In this document: positions 11,066-23,300 of the stretch, one piece after another
Numbering within the stretch: position 1 is the stretch's first letter
Layout: each line of letters starts with the position of its first letter
From: Hsuehochloa calcarea
Taxonomy: Eukaryota > Streptophyta > Magnoliopsida > Poales > Poaceae
DNA: 64,000 bases
Direction of reading: 5' to 3'
Assembly (NCBI GenBank): GCA_036346395.1
Contig: CM070615.1
Coordinates: forward strand, 24,113,282-24,177,281
Program-made: the position numbers and the translations under genes
Notes under the pieces: generated by a model
Told to the model about the DNA's origin: nothing
Databases searched by the model: none
What the model saw: the letters and a program-made list of their open reading frames with translations, nothing else

Positions 11066-13114
11066 TCCTCCCTAGATTTGGCAATCTTATCTGCAATTAA
11101 CCAAATAAATTCTATAACTACGGAAGAGGTATGGTACTAAACACTAGATAACATCTTTGTTGCTTTATAAAAAAAGGTCTTAAAACTTTCAAAATGACTA
11201 ACAATCTGACAATCTGAATTAGTAACTACCAATTCATTGTTTTGAGAGTTAGTATTGACAAAAACGGATATGATATGTTCGTACCCTTGTAACTTCTTTA
11301 ACATGATGTATGTCGAGTTCCACCTCACCTTCATGTCAAGACCGAATTTTCTTGGCTCCTTCCCATTGGCTACGCAGTACTCCGCGAACCTGGTTGCCAC
11401 TTGTGGAGAATTTGTGAGGTAGTGAACGGCGTCGTGGACATTGTTCAAATATCCGCCAATCACTTGTATACCGTCTTGAACAACAAGGTTCAACATATGG
11501 CATATGCATCTCTGATGGAGAACATAACCACCAATATACGTCTGCAATCATGGGGTGATCAGGATGTTCATAGCAGTCGTGTTCGCTGATGTGTTATCAA
11601 GAGTTATAGAAGTGATCTTATTATCTATCTTAAAATCAACAAGTATGCGTAGTATACGCTCGGCAATGGCCACTCCTGTGTGTGATTCATTAATTACCTT
11701 AAACCCTGTGACTCTCTTATTTAGCTTGTAATTGTCATCTAAATAATGGGCTACAACACTAAGGTAGACACTTCTCTGGTGTGATGATATCCAAATGTCT
11801 GAAGTTATAGCAAAAGAGAACTGAACTTATAGGAATAGTTCTTTTAGCTCTGCTAGTTCCTTATGATTCATCCGTAAAATATTAGATGTAGTGGTTCTCC
11901 TACTAACATGTTGGTACTGTGGGCAAAAACCGCGTTGGACCATTCTTTCGAATGTGCGACTTTCACCCATCCTAATTGGCTGATCTTCCGCAACAATATA
12001 TCTAGCAATTTCCTCACATGCAGAAAGCGGGTTGTATACCCAAGTACTTATAGAGCCATTGGCCTCGAAGTTTAGCTGCATTTGTACTCCTCCCCTCGGC
12101 TTTATTTGCGCCCCAATCTTGCGTAAGTATACTTTGTAGTACCAGTTCAAGTGCCCTGTCCCTGCACCTATATGAGCAATTAATTTAGCTTGGCAATAAT
12201 TACAGGTTGCGATATCTACCATTTGGCCGTCTTGGATTTCTTGGCTCCAGGTCATGGCTTTCAACAATTTGCTCTTCGTCCAGACTCGCCAATGTTGTCG
12301 TCCGTGGACACGGAGAGAACTTTGGAGTCCCCATTGGCTCCAGACCGCCCTGGTACTCCTCGTAGCCTTCCGTACCATCCATATAACGGTCATCCATGCC
12401 GTAGTCTCCTATGCTTGGCGAGAACTGGCGAGCATCAACGAGAGTTGGAGCCAGAGGAGGACTAGGGGAGCGGCGGCGAGAGCTTACACTAAGTCGCCCT
12501 GCTGCCCTTTTCGTGCTACGACTCCTCGGTAGCATACCGCTCGGGAGCTCCTTGGTGCTCCAACTCCTTGTTAGCATAATGGATGGATGGACGGTGAATA
12601 AATGGGAAGAGTAGATGGATGTTAAAGAAATGAGAAGAATAGATGGATGATGAAGAAATGAGGTGAGCTGAGAGTGGATGAATAAATGAGCATGAGGTTT
12701 TGTTTTATAGGCTCGGTCGCGTGGAGCGTCGGAGAGAAGAAACACCTGTACAGTCGTTGCTTCTATGTGCTTATCACATCAAATTTATGTCATGTCTCGC
12801 GTCTCGCGATTCACGTAGAGCCATTCACTCTGTCTCTCGTGACTTGCCCGTTGCTTCTCTGTGTTTGCCCGTTGTCTCTCGCGATTGAAAAAAGACATGA
12901 CTGTGCTTGTCCGTTGTCTCTCGCCTGTCTCTATCCATTTGAAAGAAAGCAAAGCTTCATTCCTCAGTCCTCACCACCACCCAGATTCCCTCTATTCTTT
13001 ATTTCCTCTCTCTCTTATTTCCCCATATTCCCTCTCCTCTGTCTCTCTCTCGCTTTCCTAGTTTCCCAGCTGGCTCAGTTCCACACTTCCACTACCATCG
13101 CCCCCCATCGCCTC

Positions 13115-13290
13115 CCTAGCCCCCTCCTGGTGCTTCTTCTACCGAGGCACCGAGCCCCCATCGCCCCCCTCCTGGTGCTTCTTCTACCGAGCCCCCCCCC
13201 CCATCACGTCTTCTACCGAGCCCCCCTCCCCATCGCCTCCCCCTCCTGGTGCTTCTTCTTCTTCTACCGAGCCCCCATCGCCGGCCTGGT
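13115..13290. repeat. Pyrimidine-rich minisatellite
   Basis: Imperfect tandem copies, about 45-60 bp, built on ctcctggtgcttcttctacc followed by gagcccccatcgcc. They lie in the 5' leader region of the hAT element. Confidence 0.8.
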
Positions 13291-13676
13291 CTTTGGAGCC
13301 GCCTCCCTCTAGTGCTCCATGGTGGCCCGGCTACCCATGCGCCTCCACAGACCGCTCCGACCGGGGAGGCGGAGCTGTGGGAGGAACAGCAGAGCGGCGA
13401 GGTGGCGCGAGACGTGCCGGCCGTGAGAGACTCCCCAAGGCTCGGCGCAGCCCTGCTGCTCGTGCCTCTCCGGCTCTCCAGCGAAGCTCCCCGAGGCGGC
13501 CGTGGGAGGCGTGCCGACCGTGCCCACATGCTCACCGTGCCGTGCCGCCCAATAGGCTGACTTTTTAGGCCCGACCCGACCCACCATTCGTACCGTACCA
13601 ACCCGGCCTGCCATGGGTCGGGCCATACCGAGCTAGCCCAGAAATACACAACCCAACTCACAACTCTAGTTAGGTG

Positions 13677-14341
13677 TGGTCTCATCTCATGCGGATTCTC
13701 CATTCTTTACAGCACAGGGGGAAATGGTCTGAGATTGGGATGAGTGATGCATGCGAATTGCAAGCTTTCGGAAAAGAGATTCAGAGATGCTTGACCCGGT
13801 AAAAGAGACACATAGGGACCTGAGGAAGAGAAACAGCGTAAAGCAAAGAGCACAGGAATGATTGTGCGCTACGAGGAAAGGTATACAGGTGAAGAGAGCA
13901 GAGCACAGGATGGATATATGTTCGCCTTCTAGGCAAGGAACCTCCGGCTGCATGGCACACTGCAAATTAAAGCCTGTAATGCAACAGCGACTGGCGATTT
14001 GACAGCTATGAAATTAAGAACAAGCTGATCGACTATTGCAACTGAAAATATATTGCACATCAGCACTGGTACAAGCTAGTCTTACTAGTAAAAGAAGAAT
14101 GCCAGACAGATCAAAGATAAACGGGGCCTCACATTTGACAAGGACGCCATGATTTCAGAAATTTCAAATATGACGAAAGTCATTACATGGTATGAGAACA
14201 ATTCTACAACTGATAAAGTTACGGTAAAAGGCACACAACATCAGGATCCTGACATTTCTTCGGGCTCACTCAGTCAAAAATGTTACCAGGGAATGCAATA
14301 AACCGCCAGTTTTGACAACCAATTACATGTTGACAGGTCTT
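13677..14341 (-). other. 3' flank and probable 3' UTR of the RH28 gene
   Basis: This is the sequence between the hAT right end and the stop codon of the helicase gene. No other gene was recognised. The minus-strand mRNA 3' UTR should lie here; the polyadenylation site was not pinned down. Confidence 0.5.
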
Positions 14342-17300
14342 CTACTTTCGGCGATTGTACCTGCCAAAAAAACCATACTCAAGATTAGAAATGCTGGGGT
14401 TCCTAGCGTTTTGCATCACTGGCAAATTGATATAATCTGCTTTACACGGTAGGAAGCGCTAAAGCAGGTCATTTTTCATCTTTTCTTTTCCACTTTAATG
14501 GCGATGAAAACTGAACCAAGTAAAAAAACATTGTTGCATACCTTGATTTGCTCTTGAAAGAATTTTTCGATTTCTTCCGTGCAAAAGAGCTGTTATTTTT
14601 CAAGGAGCGGCCCTGTTTCCATTCACTCATATCATTCTGGAACAATTCGTGCATCTCCTCTTGCCTAGTCTGGGCCTTTTCAGAATATGGTCTTGCCTTC
14701 TTCTCATTCTTTCCTTTGCCAGCAGCACCCGTTTTACCGGTGGCCTTCATTGATTTTGCCCTACGATAAGCCACATCAACTAGAGATTGACCTTTCTTCG
14801 CTTTCTTCCCTCTGCTTGCCTGCAGAAAACTCTTCGAAGCTTAGGACTGCACGTAGCTCTGATTACAATATTATAGACAGGAAGTCAACCCTAAGTACCA
14901 GTGTAGATTTGCTTTAATGGGTACTAGGAAAAAAGTACATATAATTAAGTCCCCATGAAAATCTAATTTCAATACGTAAGGTACTCAAGAGGTACTATAT
15001 TGGCACTTTCCAATTGTAACAAGGGATGTGTCAAAATTATTCATGCCAACCAACAGCAAAGACACCAACCTAAAACCGAACTTACCAGAATGAACATTAC
15101 TAATAATTATGTCATTATTTGCCGCCAAAAGACTAACTGTTTTTTAATGTTTACTATCAGTCAATGCCAACAAAACATCCTAGCACCTAGCGCTCTCCCC
15201 TCCTAGCGCCGCTTGCCACTCCGGCAGCAGCGGCCACGCTCGCCCTTCCTTCCACCCGCTCCTCCGGCGGCGGCCTCAGAGCTTCGCTTGGTGCACTTCC
15301 CCATGGCCACTTCCTCTAAGGAAATGGTTGGAGAAAGAAAGTAGATGGTGTGAGTCCTCTCTTTCAAGCCCGAACTCGGTGGAGTCTCGGCGCCGTTTGG
15401 CTTCTCCCTGGTCAGTACCTCCGTCCCTAGTGGTGGCCGAATCCATTGGTCGCCGCCTTCTCGGCTGAAGGGCTTGACTCCGAACAAGTCTATTCTTGGC
15501 AAGGGGGTCCCCGAAAGGCTTGACTCTGAACAAGTCTGTTCTTGGCAAGGGGTCCCCTTCGTCGATGGGGGTCTTCTGCAGGAGCAGCGGCCTCCTTCTG
15601 TAACCCCTGCTGTTAAGATCGCCCAGGTGGTCGTCACTCATCCCGAGCATCTCGCTCGGCCATCCGACGACATTGGCTGGCAGGTGGTCCTCCGTCGCTC
15701 GTGGCGCAGGAGGTCCCGACCCAGTCGCTGACCGACAACTTCCTCCAGGACAGTACCTAAGGACCTCATCGATCGTTGTTTCAACTACTTTGCCAGTGAC
15801 TACATCGCAGTTGTTTGTCATAATCCCACTTGGTGTTTCCGTTGTAAGAACGTTGGGCACACCACTGTTCACTGTAAGAGGGCCTTGAGCACCCCTGACT
15901 CCAACAACCGGGCACCTGCCCCGCGGTGCGTGTACCCTCTGTGCTAATCCCAACCTGCTGAGTCTCCATCGTGGCGCGTTTGGGTTCCGGCAGCAAGGCA
16001 CCCTAGTCCTAGTGTCCCATCGGATCCTCTGTTGTCCTAGCATCGTCGGATCGCGCCTGGCCTGGCGTTCCTGGGTGGTACTAGTTTCCTTCCCGATCGG
16101 AGCCGATGCAGCAGGGATCACCCCAAGGTGTTCCCGTCGTTGTCCAAGCCCACCCCGCTGGGCAAGGAGCTCCCTGCAGTCCAACAGGTGAGGGAGGGGG
16201 GTCATCGCAGGTCGTATCGCAAATTTCTCCATGGCGACGTGGATGACGAGTTTCCGCCTGAAGACCCGCTCCACCGTCCAGGCACAGAGTGTGAATGGTT
16301 CCCCTCTCGACAGCCATGCGTGACATTGAGCGGTGTCTAGAGCGAGTGCTCATCGTGTGCGTGGGTGGAACCAGGCCTGAAGTTTCTTACTCAAGAAATA
16401 GCGCGAGCGTTTGAGGTTGAGCGAGATGTGTATCCGAAGAGTTTCTCGATTCATCCTTACTACCCGAAGAACTACATCGTCATCTTCGACTACCAAGGAC
16501 AGCGTTCTCCAAGGAGGCTCTATCAAGACTGATCACCGTCTACTACTCTGGCAATGGTCGCGCCTGGCGCAAGCATGCAGCCGGCCCCTTCGTTTCCAGG
16601 TTGCCATTAGCTTCGAAGGATTGCCAATTCGTGCTTTGAGCCTGCCTGCAGCATCGGCCATTCTCTTGCCGTCTTGTTGGATTGAGGCTTTTGATGAATC
16701 CTCTATGCGCTCAGCTACAAAGTCCTAGTTCACATTCAATCCGTTGAAGATTTCTCATCGCCGGCGGATCCGTACCTATTGTTTGCGCCCTCAAGTGATG
16801 ACTTAGGGTTTGGGGGGCTCCCTAACGCGGACTCCAAAGACTCTAGTCCTCGTCGGCATCATTTCAACACCATCTCCAATGTGGCTGATGGCGCGACACG
16901 TCTTGCCGGAGGGGGACATGATGGGTATCACAGAGGCAACAAGGACCAGGGTGTCCATGGCCGCTCGCAGAAAGTTACCTCCCATGGGCATCTCGGGCAC
17001 AGTCTCAGCCTTCGGATCAGCTTTGGTGGTAGGGTGCATGCGGTGCAGAACGCCTGGCAGCAAAGGCTGCAAACCAGGGCCTTGGCCGGATTCCTGTTTG
17101 TCCTTAGGCAAGACAACAATCGCAAAAAGCCCGCAGTTGAATGCAACAGCCGCCTCTTTCCGACCGGTCAAAAGATGGGCAAATGTTGCGTGCCAAACGG
17201 AGTGATCGGTGCCAGACGCTACTGCGGCGAGCTTCGCTCTCACACCGGGGATTAAGGACTTGTCGGGAGGGGTCCATGAGACTCGGTCCCAGCTGGTTGT

Positions 17301-20300
17301 TTTGCAGACTACACTGCAAAGTACCCACTCGCAGACACAAATCGTGACTTTGGTGGAATGGCTAGGAGAGGCTCGCGCTGCAGGTTTTTTTGCATTTGGC
17401 AAAGTCGCTTCTTCAGACTTGTCGTTTCGCGCGGGAGCAACCTTGGCCAGATTTGATTGCCCCGCAAGCTGAACAATTGGGCCCACAAGTGTAGCAGGCC
17501 AGCCCAGAGGTTGGTACTCCAACGTCCAGCCTAGCAAAGTCCCCTTTGATAACGTACTCACGTAGAGTCAAGAAGCGATTGTCCACTCCTCTCCCCTTGC
17601 TGGAATTGCAACAGTCTTGTCGCAAGGTGCTTCTCAAAAACTTCACTCATAGGTGTAGCGCACGCTTGGCCGTGTCTAGCCATCGAGGCAACCGGGCGGA
17701 AAACAGCATTCAGCTTTCTCTGGCAACCAAACTGGGCTTACTCCCCAATAGCGGAAGGTCGATGGATGCTACCATTTCCAAATCCCATGAGTTGTTCGAC
17801 TCAGCTTGAGAAACATCATTTCTCAGCTTTGGTGGCGCTTTTCCGACTGTCCATCTAGAGGCGCTGACATCTGAGGCGGTGTGCAATTCAATCGACTTGG
17901 CATTGCCCACATAATATTCTTGATCCGCTGCGATGGATTGATTTCCTGTTCAAAAACACTGCTTGTGCCTTGTAGAGCCGAGCCAGCGTCGCATAGGCAA
18001 TGTGCGCCAGCAAATCGATTGGGCTAAGGAACTCTTGTGGCGGTTTGATGTGGTTGAGGAGGAGAGTTTTGGCGCCAGGAAAGCGTTGGCTACAAGTGGC
18101 TCTTAAGAAAAAGATGCTTGGTTTGTGTTCTTTGCAACACACGATTGCACGCCAACGGTCTAGGGTTCATTGGTTGAGCGAAGGAGATGCAAACACACAT
18201 TTCTTCCACCTATTTGCAAGCAACCATCGGCGAGGGAACTTTATAACCCAAATGCAAGTTGATGGAGTTTGCTTGCAGTCGCAGGCCGGAATGGAGCAAG
18301 CTTTGCATGAGTTTTTTGTATAGCTTATTGGCTAGCGAGCGACAAGGTCGCACATCCTAGATCTAGACTACCTCAATGGTGCCTCCTTTTAGATGGTGTC
18401 TTTGGAAGGGCACTTCACGGAGGATGAAGTTTTGGGGGCCGTCAGGAGCTTGCCGTCTGATAAGGCACCTGGACTGGACGGGTTCACTGCCTTGTTTTAC
18501 CAAACTTGCTAGGGCATCATTAAGGGAGATGTCATGGTTGCCTTCTCTTGCTCAGGTCGTTCTGGGGGCAACAATTTCAATCTTCTCAATCAGGCATTGA
18601 TCACCCTTTTGCCAAAGAAGCTAGAGGCACTAGAACCTAAAGTCTACCGCCCTATCAGTTTGTTGCATAGCTTCACCAAGGTGTCATCCAGGGGGCTCTC
18701 ACCGCACCTTGCCATCGTAGTCACGCCAAATCAATCCATGTTCATCAAGCTACGATCCATTCACGATAACTTCATCCTCATTAGGCTTTCCACAAGATCC
18801 CTCCATCAAAAAAAAAGAAAGCAAGCTTTTGCCCAGTTAGACATCACACGTGCTTTCGACTCTGTGTCATGGTCGTTCCTCTTGGAGGCTTTGCGTCGCA
18901 AAGGCTTCAGGCCTAATTGGTGTAGGTGGTTCGCTATCTTACTCTCCACGTCGTCTACTCGAGTGCTTCTCAATGGGCAGCCGAGTCCAGTCATTTGGCA
19001 TGGCCAAGGGTTCTGCCAAGGCGATCCGTTGTCTCCAATGCTCTTCGTTTTGACAATGGATATTCTCAACGACCTCCCCCCGCAAGCCGAAAGTTGCTCC
19101 CTCCTTGTTCCGGTCGGGGTCCGAGAGGAATACCTTTCTGGCTTTCCTTGTCCGCGGATGATGCGACTCTATTCCTAACCCCAGTTATCACCAACTTGCA
19201 TGCAATCAAAGCTATTTTACGAGTTTTCGGTGAGACTTCGGGTCTTCATTCAAATCTGGCCAAGAGCTCTGCATCGCCGATCCGATGTTCTGAGCAACAT
19301 CTACAACTTATAGCTGATGAATTGCAATGTTCCTGGGTCAACTTTCCATGCAAGTATTTAGGGCTCCCCCTCTCCTTGAGGAAACCACCCAAAGGAGAAT
19401 TTCAGCCGTTGTTGGACAAGGTCGCCAGTAGGCTGGCAAGTTGGAAATCTCGCATGCTGTCGCAAGGAGATAGGCTGGTCAAATCAACAACTTCTTGACA
19501 GCAATGCCCCTCTATCACCTCATGGCGTTAAACCCGCCGGCTTGGGTTCTCAATCAAATTGACAAACGACGCCAAACTTTCCTTTGTAAAGGTTCAGAGT
19601 CAGTTTCGACTGGGAATTGTTTGGTCGCTTGGTTGTCGGTGTGTAGACCGGTAGAGTGCGTGGTTCTAGGCATTCATAACCTGAGTGTGCTCGGGGGGTG
19701 CATTGTGCATACGTTGGTTGTGGCTTCAGCAGTCTTGGGATTCTAAGCCTTGGCGAGGTCAAGCCTTTATCGCAAGCCAGGCGGAGCGAGACCTATTTCA
19801 GGCTTCTATCACGGTACAGCTGGGGAATGGTGAAGATTTGTTGTTCTGGTCGGATAGGTGGTTGCAGGGCCGGAGCATTCCCTCTTTAGTGCCTTATTTG
19901 TTCAACTCAGTTCCCATCGCAATCCAGAAGAAAAGAACGGTGGCGGAAGGCTTATGTAATGGGACTTGGGTGCCAGGTATTACTGGATGCCTGGATATGC
20001 AGGTCCTCATGGTGTATCTGAAACTCTGGGATAGGCTTCACAACATTCGCACCGTGGCTAGACAACACGACTCCGTCTGTTAGCGATGGGAGTCATCGGG
20101 CCTCTACACTGTGCGCGCCGCGTGCATGGCGTTCTTCATTGGGTCTGCTCACTTCGCCAGCATGGAGGCACTTTGGAAGGCTTGGGCGCCCTTGAGGTGC
20201 AAGATCTTTATGTGGCTTGCCTTGAGTCACCGTTGCTAGACGGCGCACCGATTGCAGCGGCACGACCTACAGAATCAAGGCATTTGTGTCTTCTGCTTTC

Positions 20301-23300
20301 ATTCGCCAGAAACCATTGATCATATTCTAATTAGTTGCGTGGTTACGGCCCAGATTTGGAGCCTATTCTTTTCTCGAGTGGGGCTTAATCGTTCCATTCC
20401 GGTCGGCCAGGTTAGCATCCAAGACTTTTGGTTAATGGCGCGCGGCCAACTCAGAAGGGAAGACAACAAGTTGTTGGATTCTCGCATCATGTTGGTTGCT
20501 TGGATGATTTGAAAGGAGTGCAGCAGTAGAGTGTTCTCGCGGGAACACACACCGATTCTCGTTCTTCTACAATGCATCTTAGACGAGTTCGGTAGCTGGC
20601 GCATGGCAGGAACTCGTTTTCTGGAGGACCAATCAAGTTGGGAGTAGTCTCTTTAGACTTCTAGTTCAGTCGCCCTTTCCCCGGCTTCTAGCAGTAGAGT
20701 GTTGATCTTGTACTGGTGTTGGCTTCTACTTAATGGAATGATGTGCAAGGCTTTTGCACTTCTTTGAAAAAAAAGTCAATGCCAACATAGTCTGCAAATA
20801 ATTCTCAGCAACTGCAAGAGAAGAAAAAAATTACTGAAAGAACCGAACCTGAGCTTCCTCCTCATCTTTGTTCTCATCCTCTAACATCTCCCGTTGTGCT
20901 TCTAATCTTCGGCGTTTCTTCCTAGGCAGATTTTTCTGTAGAATAAAAGATAAAAGCAAAAAGTCAAGCAAACTAAATCTCATGCACATTACCAACTCAC
21001 TCAAATATCACTTCCATAAGCACACCTCATTCTCTCTTCTCCTTTTCTCCTTCAGACGAAGATCTTCAGCTTGCTGAGCACTAACAACTCCAGAGCTACT
21101 CTTACTTTGATCCAAGGATTCCTTGATGAAGAACAAAGCCAGATATTACTGATGTGTACAAGATTGACAAGATATATGTTTGAATCAAGTATGAAGAAAG
21201 AATTCCATCCCCGTGCAAAAGTAAAAAAAAAAACGATTTACTTCTAGTTTAAAATAAAGACAACTGAACATGAGGAACATTTTAAGTTTAAAATAAAGAC
21301 AACTGAACATTTTAAGGCAAACATTTATGTAGAAATTTATTATGTCTGGTTTCTTAGTGCACCATGACAGCATGGGAGTATGGGACCATAAAAGTTGCAA
21401 TGATAGCAAATAGCAGGCTGAGGCATGTTATATGTGCTTGTCCAAAATGGTATGGGATACTGTGAAAATTCAATTATATTTGATATTCTGTCTGTCTTGC
21501 TTTTGGTCCTAACCAACAGTTGGTGTTGGACAGTCACAAGGATTGTAACTACATTCTTTAGTTACCATCTCTCTGTAAAAAGCATGACAGCTATGGTTAT
21601 ACCATATAAGAATAACTACATGCATCATGGACGTCAAACTTTTACTCATGCAATATATACCCAAGAACAACTGTTAATACTGTAACTAAGAGGCCATCAT
21701 TTTAATCTTAGAAGACAAAAAAAGGACAAATAAAAATAAAAGCACTCACAGTCACATCACATTCAACAAACAAAACAAAAGCAGGTGTGAAGAAAAAGTG
21801 ATAAAAAGTGGCACTGGACCAGTGAAGAAATGTTTCATAATACATAAAGTAAGATACTTTGTAGGTGCAACTGGCATCAGATAAATATATATATTCTAAT
21901 ACAATTTAAGACAAACTTACTTTAGCGGCCTTTGCCAAAAGCTTCTTTTCTGTTTCAGTAGCAAACCAGGTTCTCTTTGGGCGTGAGTATATCTCATCCT
22001 TATGAGCTATCATATTTTCTGCCTGATAGTTGAAAAGATGTGATAGAAAAAAAGGGTTTAAATCTACACAACAATCCACAGAGCTTAAATTGATTTCTAG
22101 TCAACTAATTTTCATTCCACAAACAAAAAAGTAGTTTTTTGGGAAATTTTGAAACTTCCAAAAGATATAACCTTTGTAGCTTCCATTTCAGCTTTCCTTA
22201 ATGCTCTTTCCTCCCTAAAATGATAAGGGTGTAAATTATTAGCAGTAGTTTGAAGTTTGAAAAGTCTACCCTAAATGACATGAAACTAACCTTTCTTCTT
22301 GAATTACGGTAGCAATTTGATCTTCCAGTTGCTCAATCAATTTTGCACACTCAGCCACAGGTTTCTCTGCAACAATGCGGCTTTTCAGCTGTGAACCAGC
22401 TTTCTTTGCCTGAAAGGTAATTCAGAGAATACCAATGAACAATAACCAAAACAGTGGCCAATTAAAAAGAACACCGATTGCAGTTCTTCTTGAATTACGG
22501 TAGAATCGACAGAACTAGAAATGGACTACAAACTGCAATTCTTAAGTCAAGGCTAGAACGAGCAATTCTAGAAATCATATGGTTGCTAAAACAATATGAT
22601 TAACAGAATTACAACGCTTTCGTGAACACGGCTATGCCAAATAATAACATGTGTCCCGACTCCCGAGTGTATCAAATGTAATACCCAGAAGACTCATAGT
22701 GCGGCCCATGTGGCCTATGTGGAGTTGTGAAAGTGGAATTAGTCTCACATTGCTTATCTAAAATGAGTTATAGCAGTATATAAATGTCTGTTGGGTCAAA
22801 CGTAGTACCTCCTGGTAAACCTTACACGAAGCGAGGACGAAAGTATAAGTGGGGTACTATATGAGCACGGGTCCGCCCTACGGTGGGCTAGGCATTGAGC
22901 AGATTTTAGACCATGGTGCTACAAATGGTATCAGAGCATCAACCTTCACTGCACGGGAGCGTATGGGATTGGGGCGCGGGCGTATAGCACATGGCACATG
23001 TGGGCCAGGAGTGAACACACAGCATGGCATGTGTTGGCACTCGGCACTGGATGCATACATGTGTACTGAGAGGTGGTTCTAGGTATTTACCGCATATGCG
23101 ATGTGCTACCGAGGGTGTCAGCCTTTGAGGGGATGAATGTAATACCCACCGAGGGTGTCAGCCCTTGAGGGGATGAATGTAATACCCCGGCCTACTCGTA
23201 GTGCGGCTCATGTGGAGTTGCGTGGTGGAATTAGTCCCATCTTGGTTGTCTAAAGCCTGTTAGGTCCAAACATACCACCTCCGGGTTAACCATTTTACAT

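Larger units (their letters stand above)
9317..12393 (-). pseudogene. hAT transposase remnants (BED-like N-term, core, C-terminal dimerisation domain)
   Basis: The minus-strand order is as follows. At 12393-11827 is an N-terminal zinc-finger-like part (ATCNYCQAKLIAHIG...GTGHLNWYY), in which the expected downstream His/Cys ligands look mutated. At 11547-11137 is the central part (QRCICHMLNLVVQDG and DMKVRWNSTYIMLKKL, classic hAT words). At 9502-9317 is the hATC dimerisation domain (LVPVSTVSSEATFSIVGRIIEEKRSPLMHRMVEA). Between core and C-terminus lie a retroelement fragment and a 111-bp tandem duplication. It was once a full transposase gene and cannot now make one protein. Confidence 0.8.
8863..13668 (-). 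mobile_element. Decayed autonomous hAT DNA transposon, 4806 bp
   Basis: The terminal inverted repeats are TAGAGGTGGGCATTGGGT on the left and TAGAGTTGTGAGTTGGGT on the right, read inward. The 8-bp target duplication is GTTACGTG (8855-8862) and GTTAGGTG (13669-13676), one mismatch. Minus-strand transposase pieces lie at 12393-9317. Subterminal parts are rich in GGGCCGG/CGGGCC-type words typical of hAT ends. An LTR-retroelement fragment (about 10090-11065) lies inside, and pyrimidine-rich minisatellite sequence fills the 5' leader. Stops and frameshifts make the transposase inactive. Confidence 0.85.
15173..20773 (+). mobile_element. LINE (L1-type) retrotransposon, about 5.6 kb, degenerate
   Basis: It is bounded by a perfect 14-bp target duplication AGTCAATGCCAACA (15159-15172 and 20774-20787). 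It ends in an A-run (about 20766-20773) after a typical plant LINE 3' UTR. It contains an ORF1 remnant with a CCHC knuckle, an ORF2 reverse transcriptase and a C-terminal zinc finger. Many frameshifts and stops show that it is old. I could not see an endonuclease domain between ORF1 and the reverse transcriptase. Confidence 0.9.
14820..20848 (-). other. RH28 intron 17, holding a near full-length LINE
   Basis: The intron between exons 17 and 18 is 6029 bp. Removing the LINE (15173-20773) and one copy of its 14-bp target duplication leaves an ordinary intron of about 414 bp. The LINE lies antisense to the helicase gene. Confidence 0.85.

Noticed and set aside
16803..17561. 252-codon minus-strand frame in the LINE
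   Set aside because: Antisense to a retrotransposon, no domain, chance open frame.
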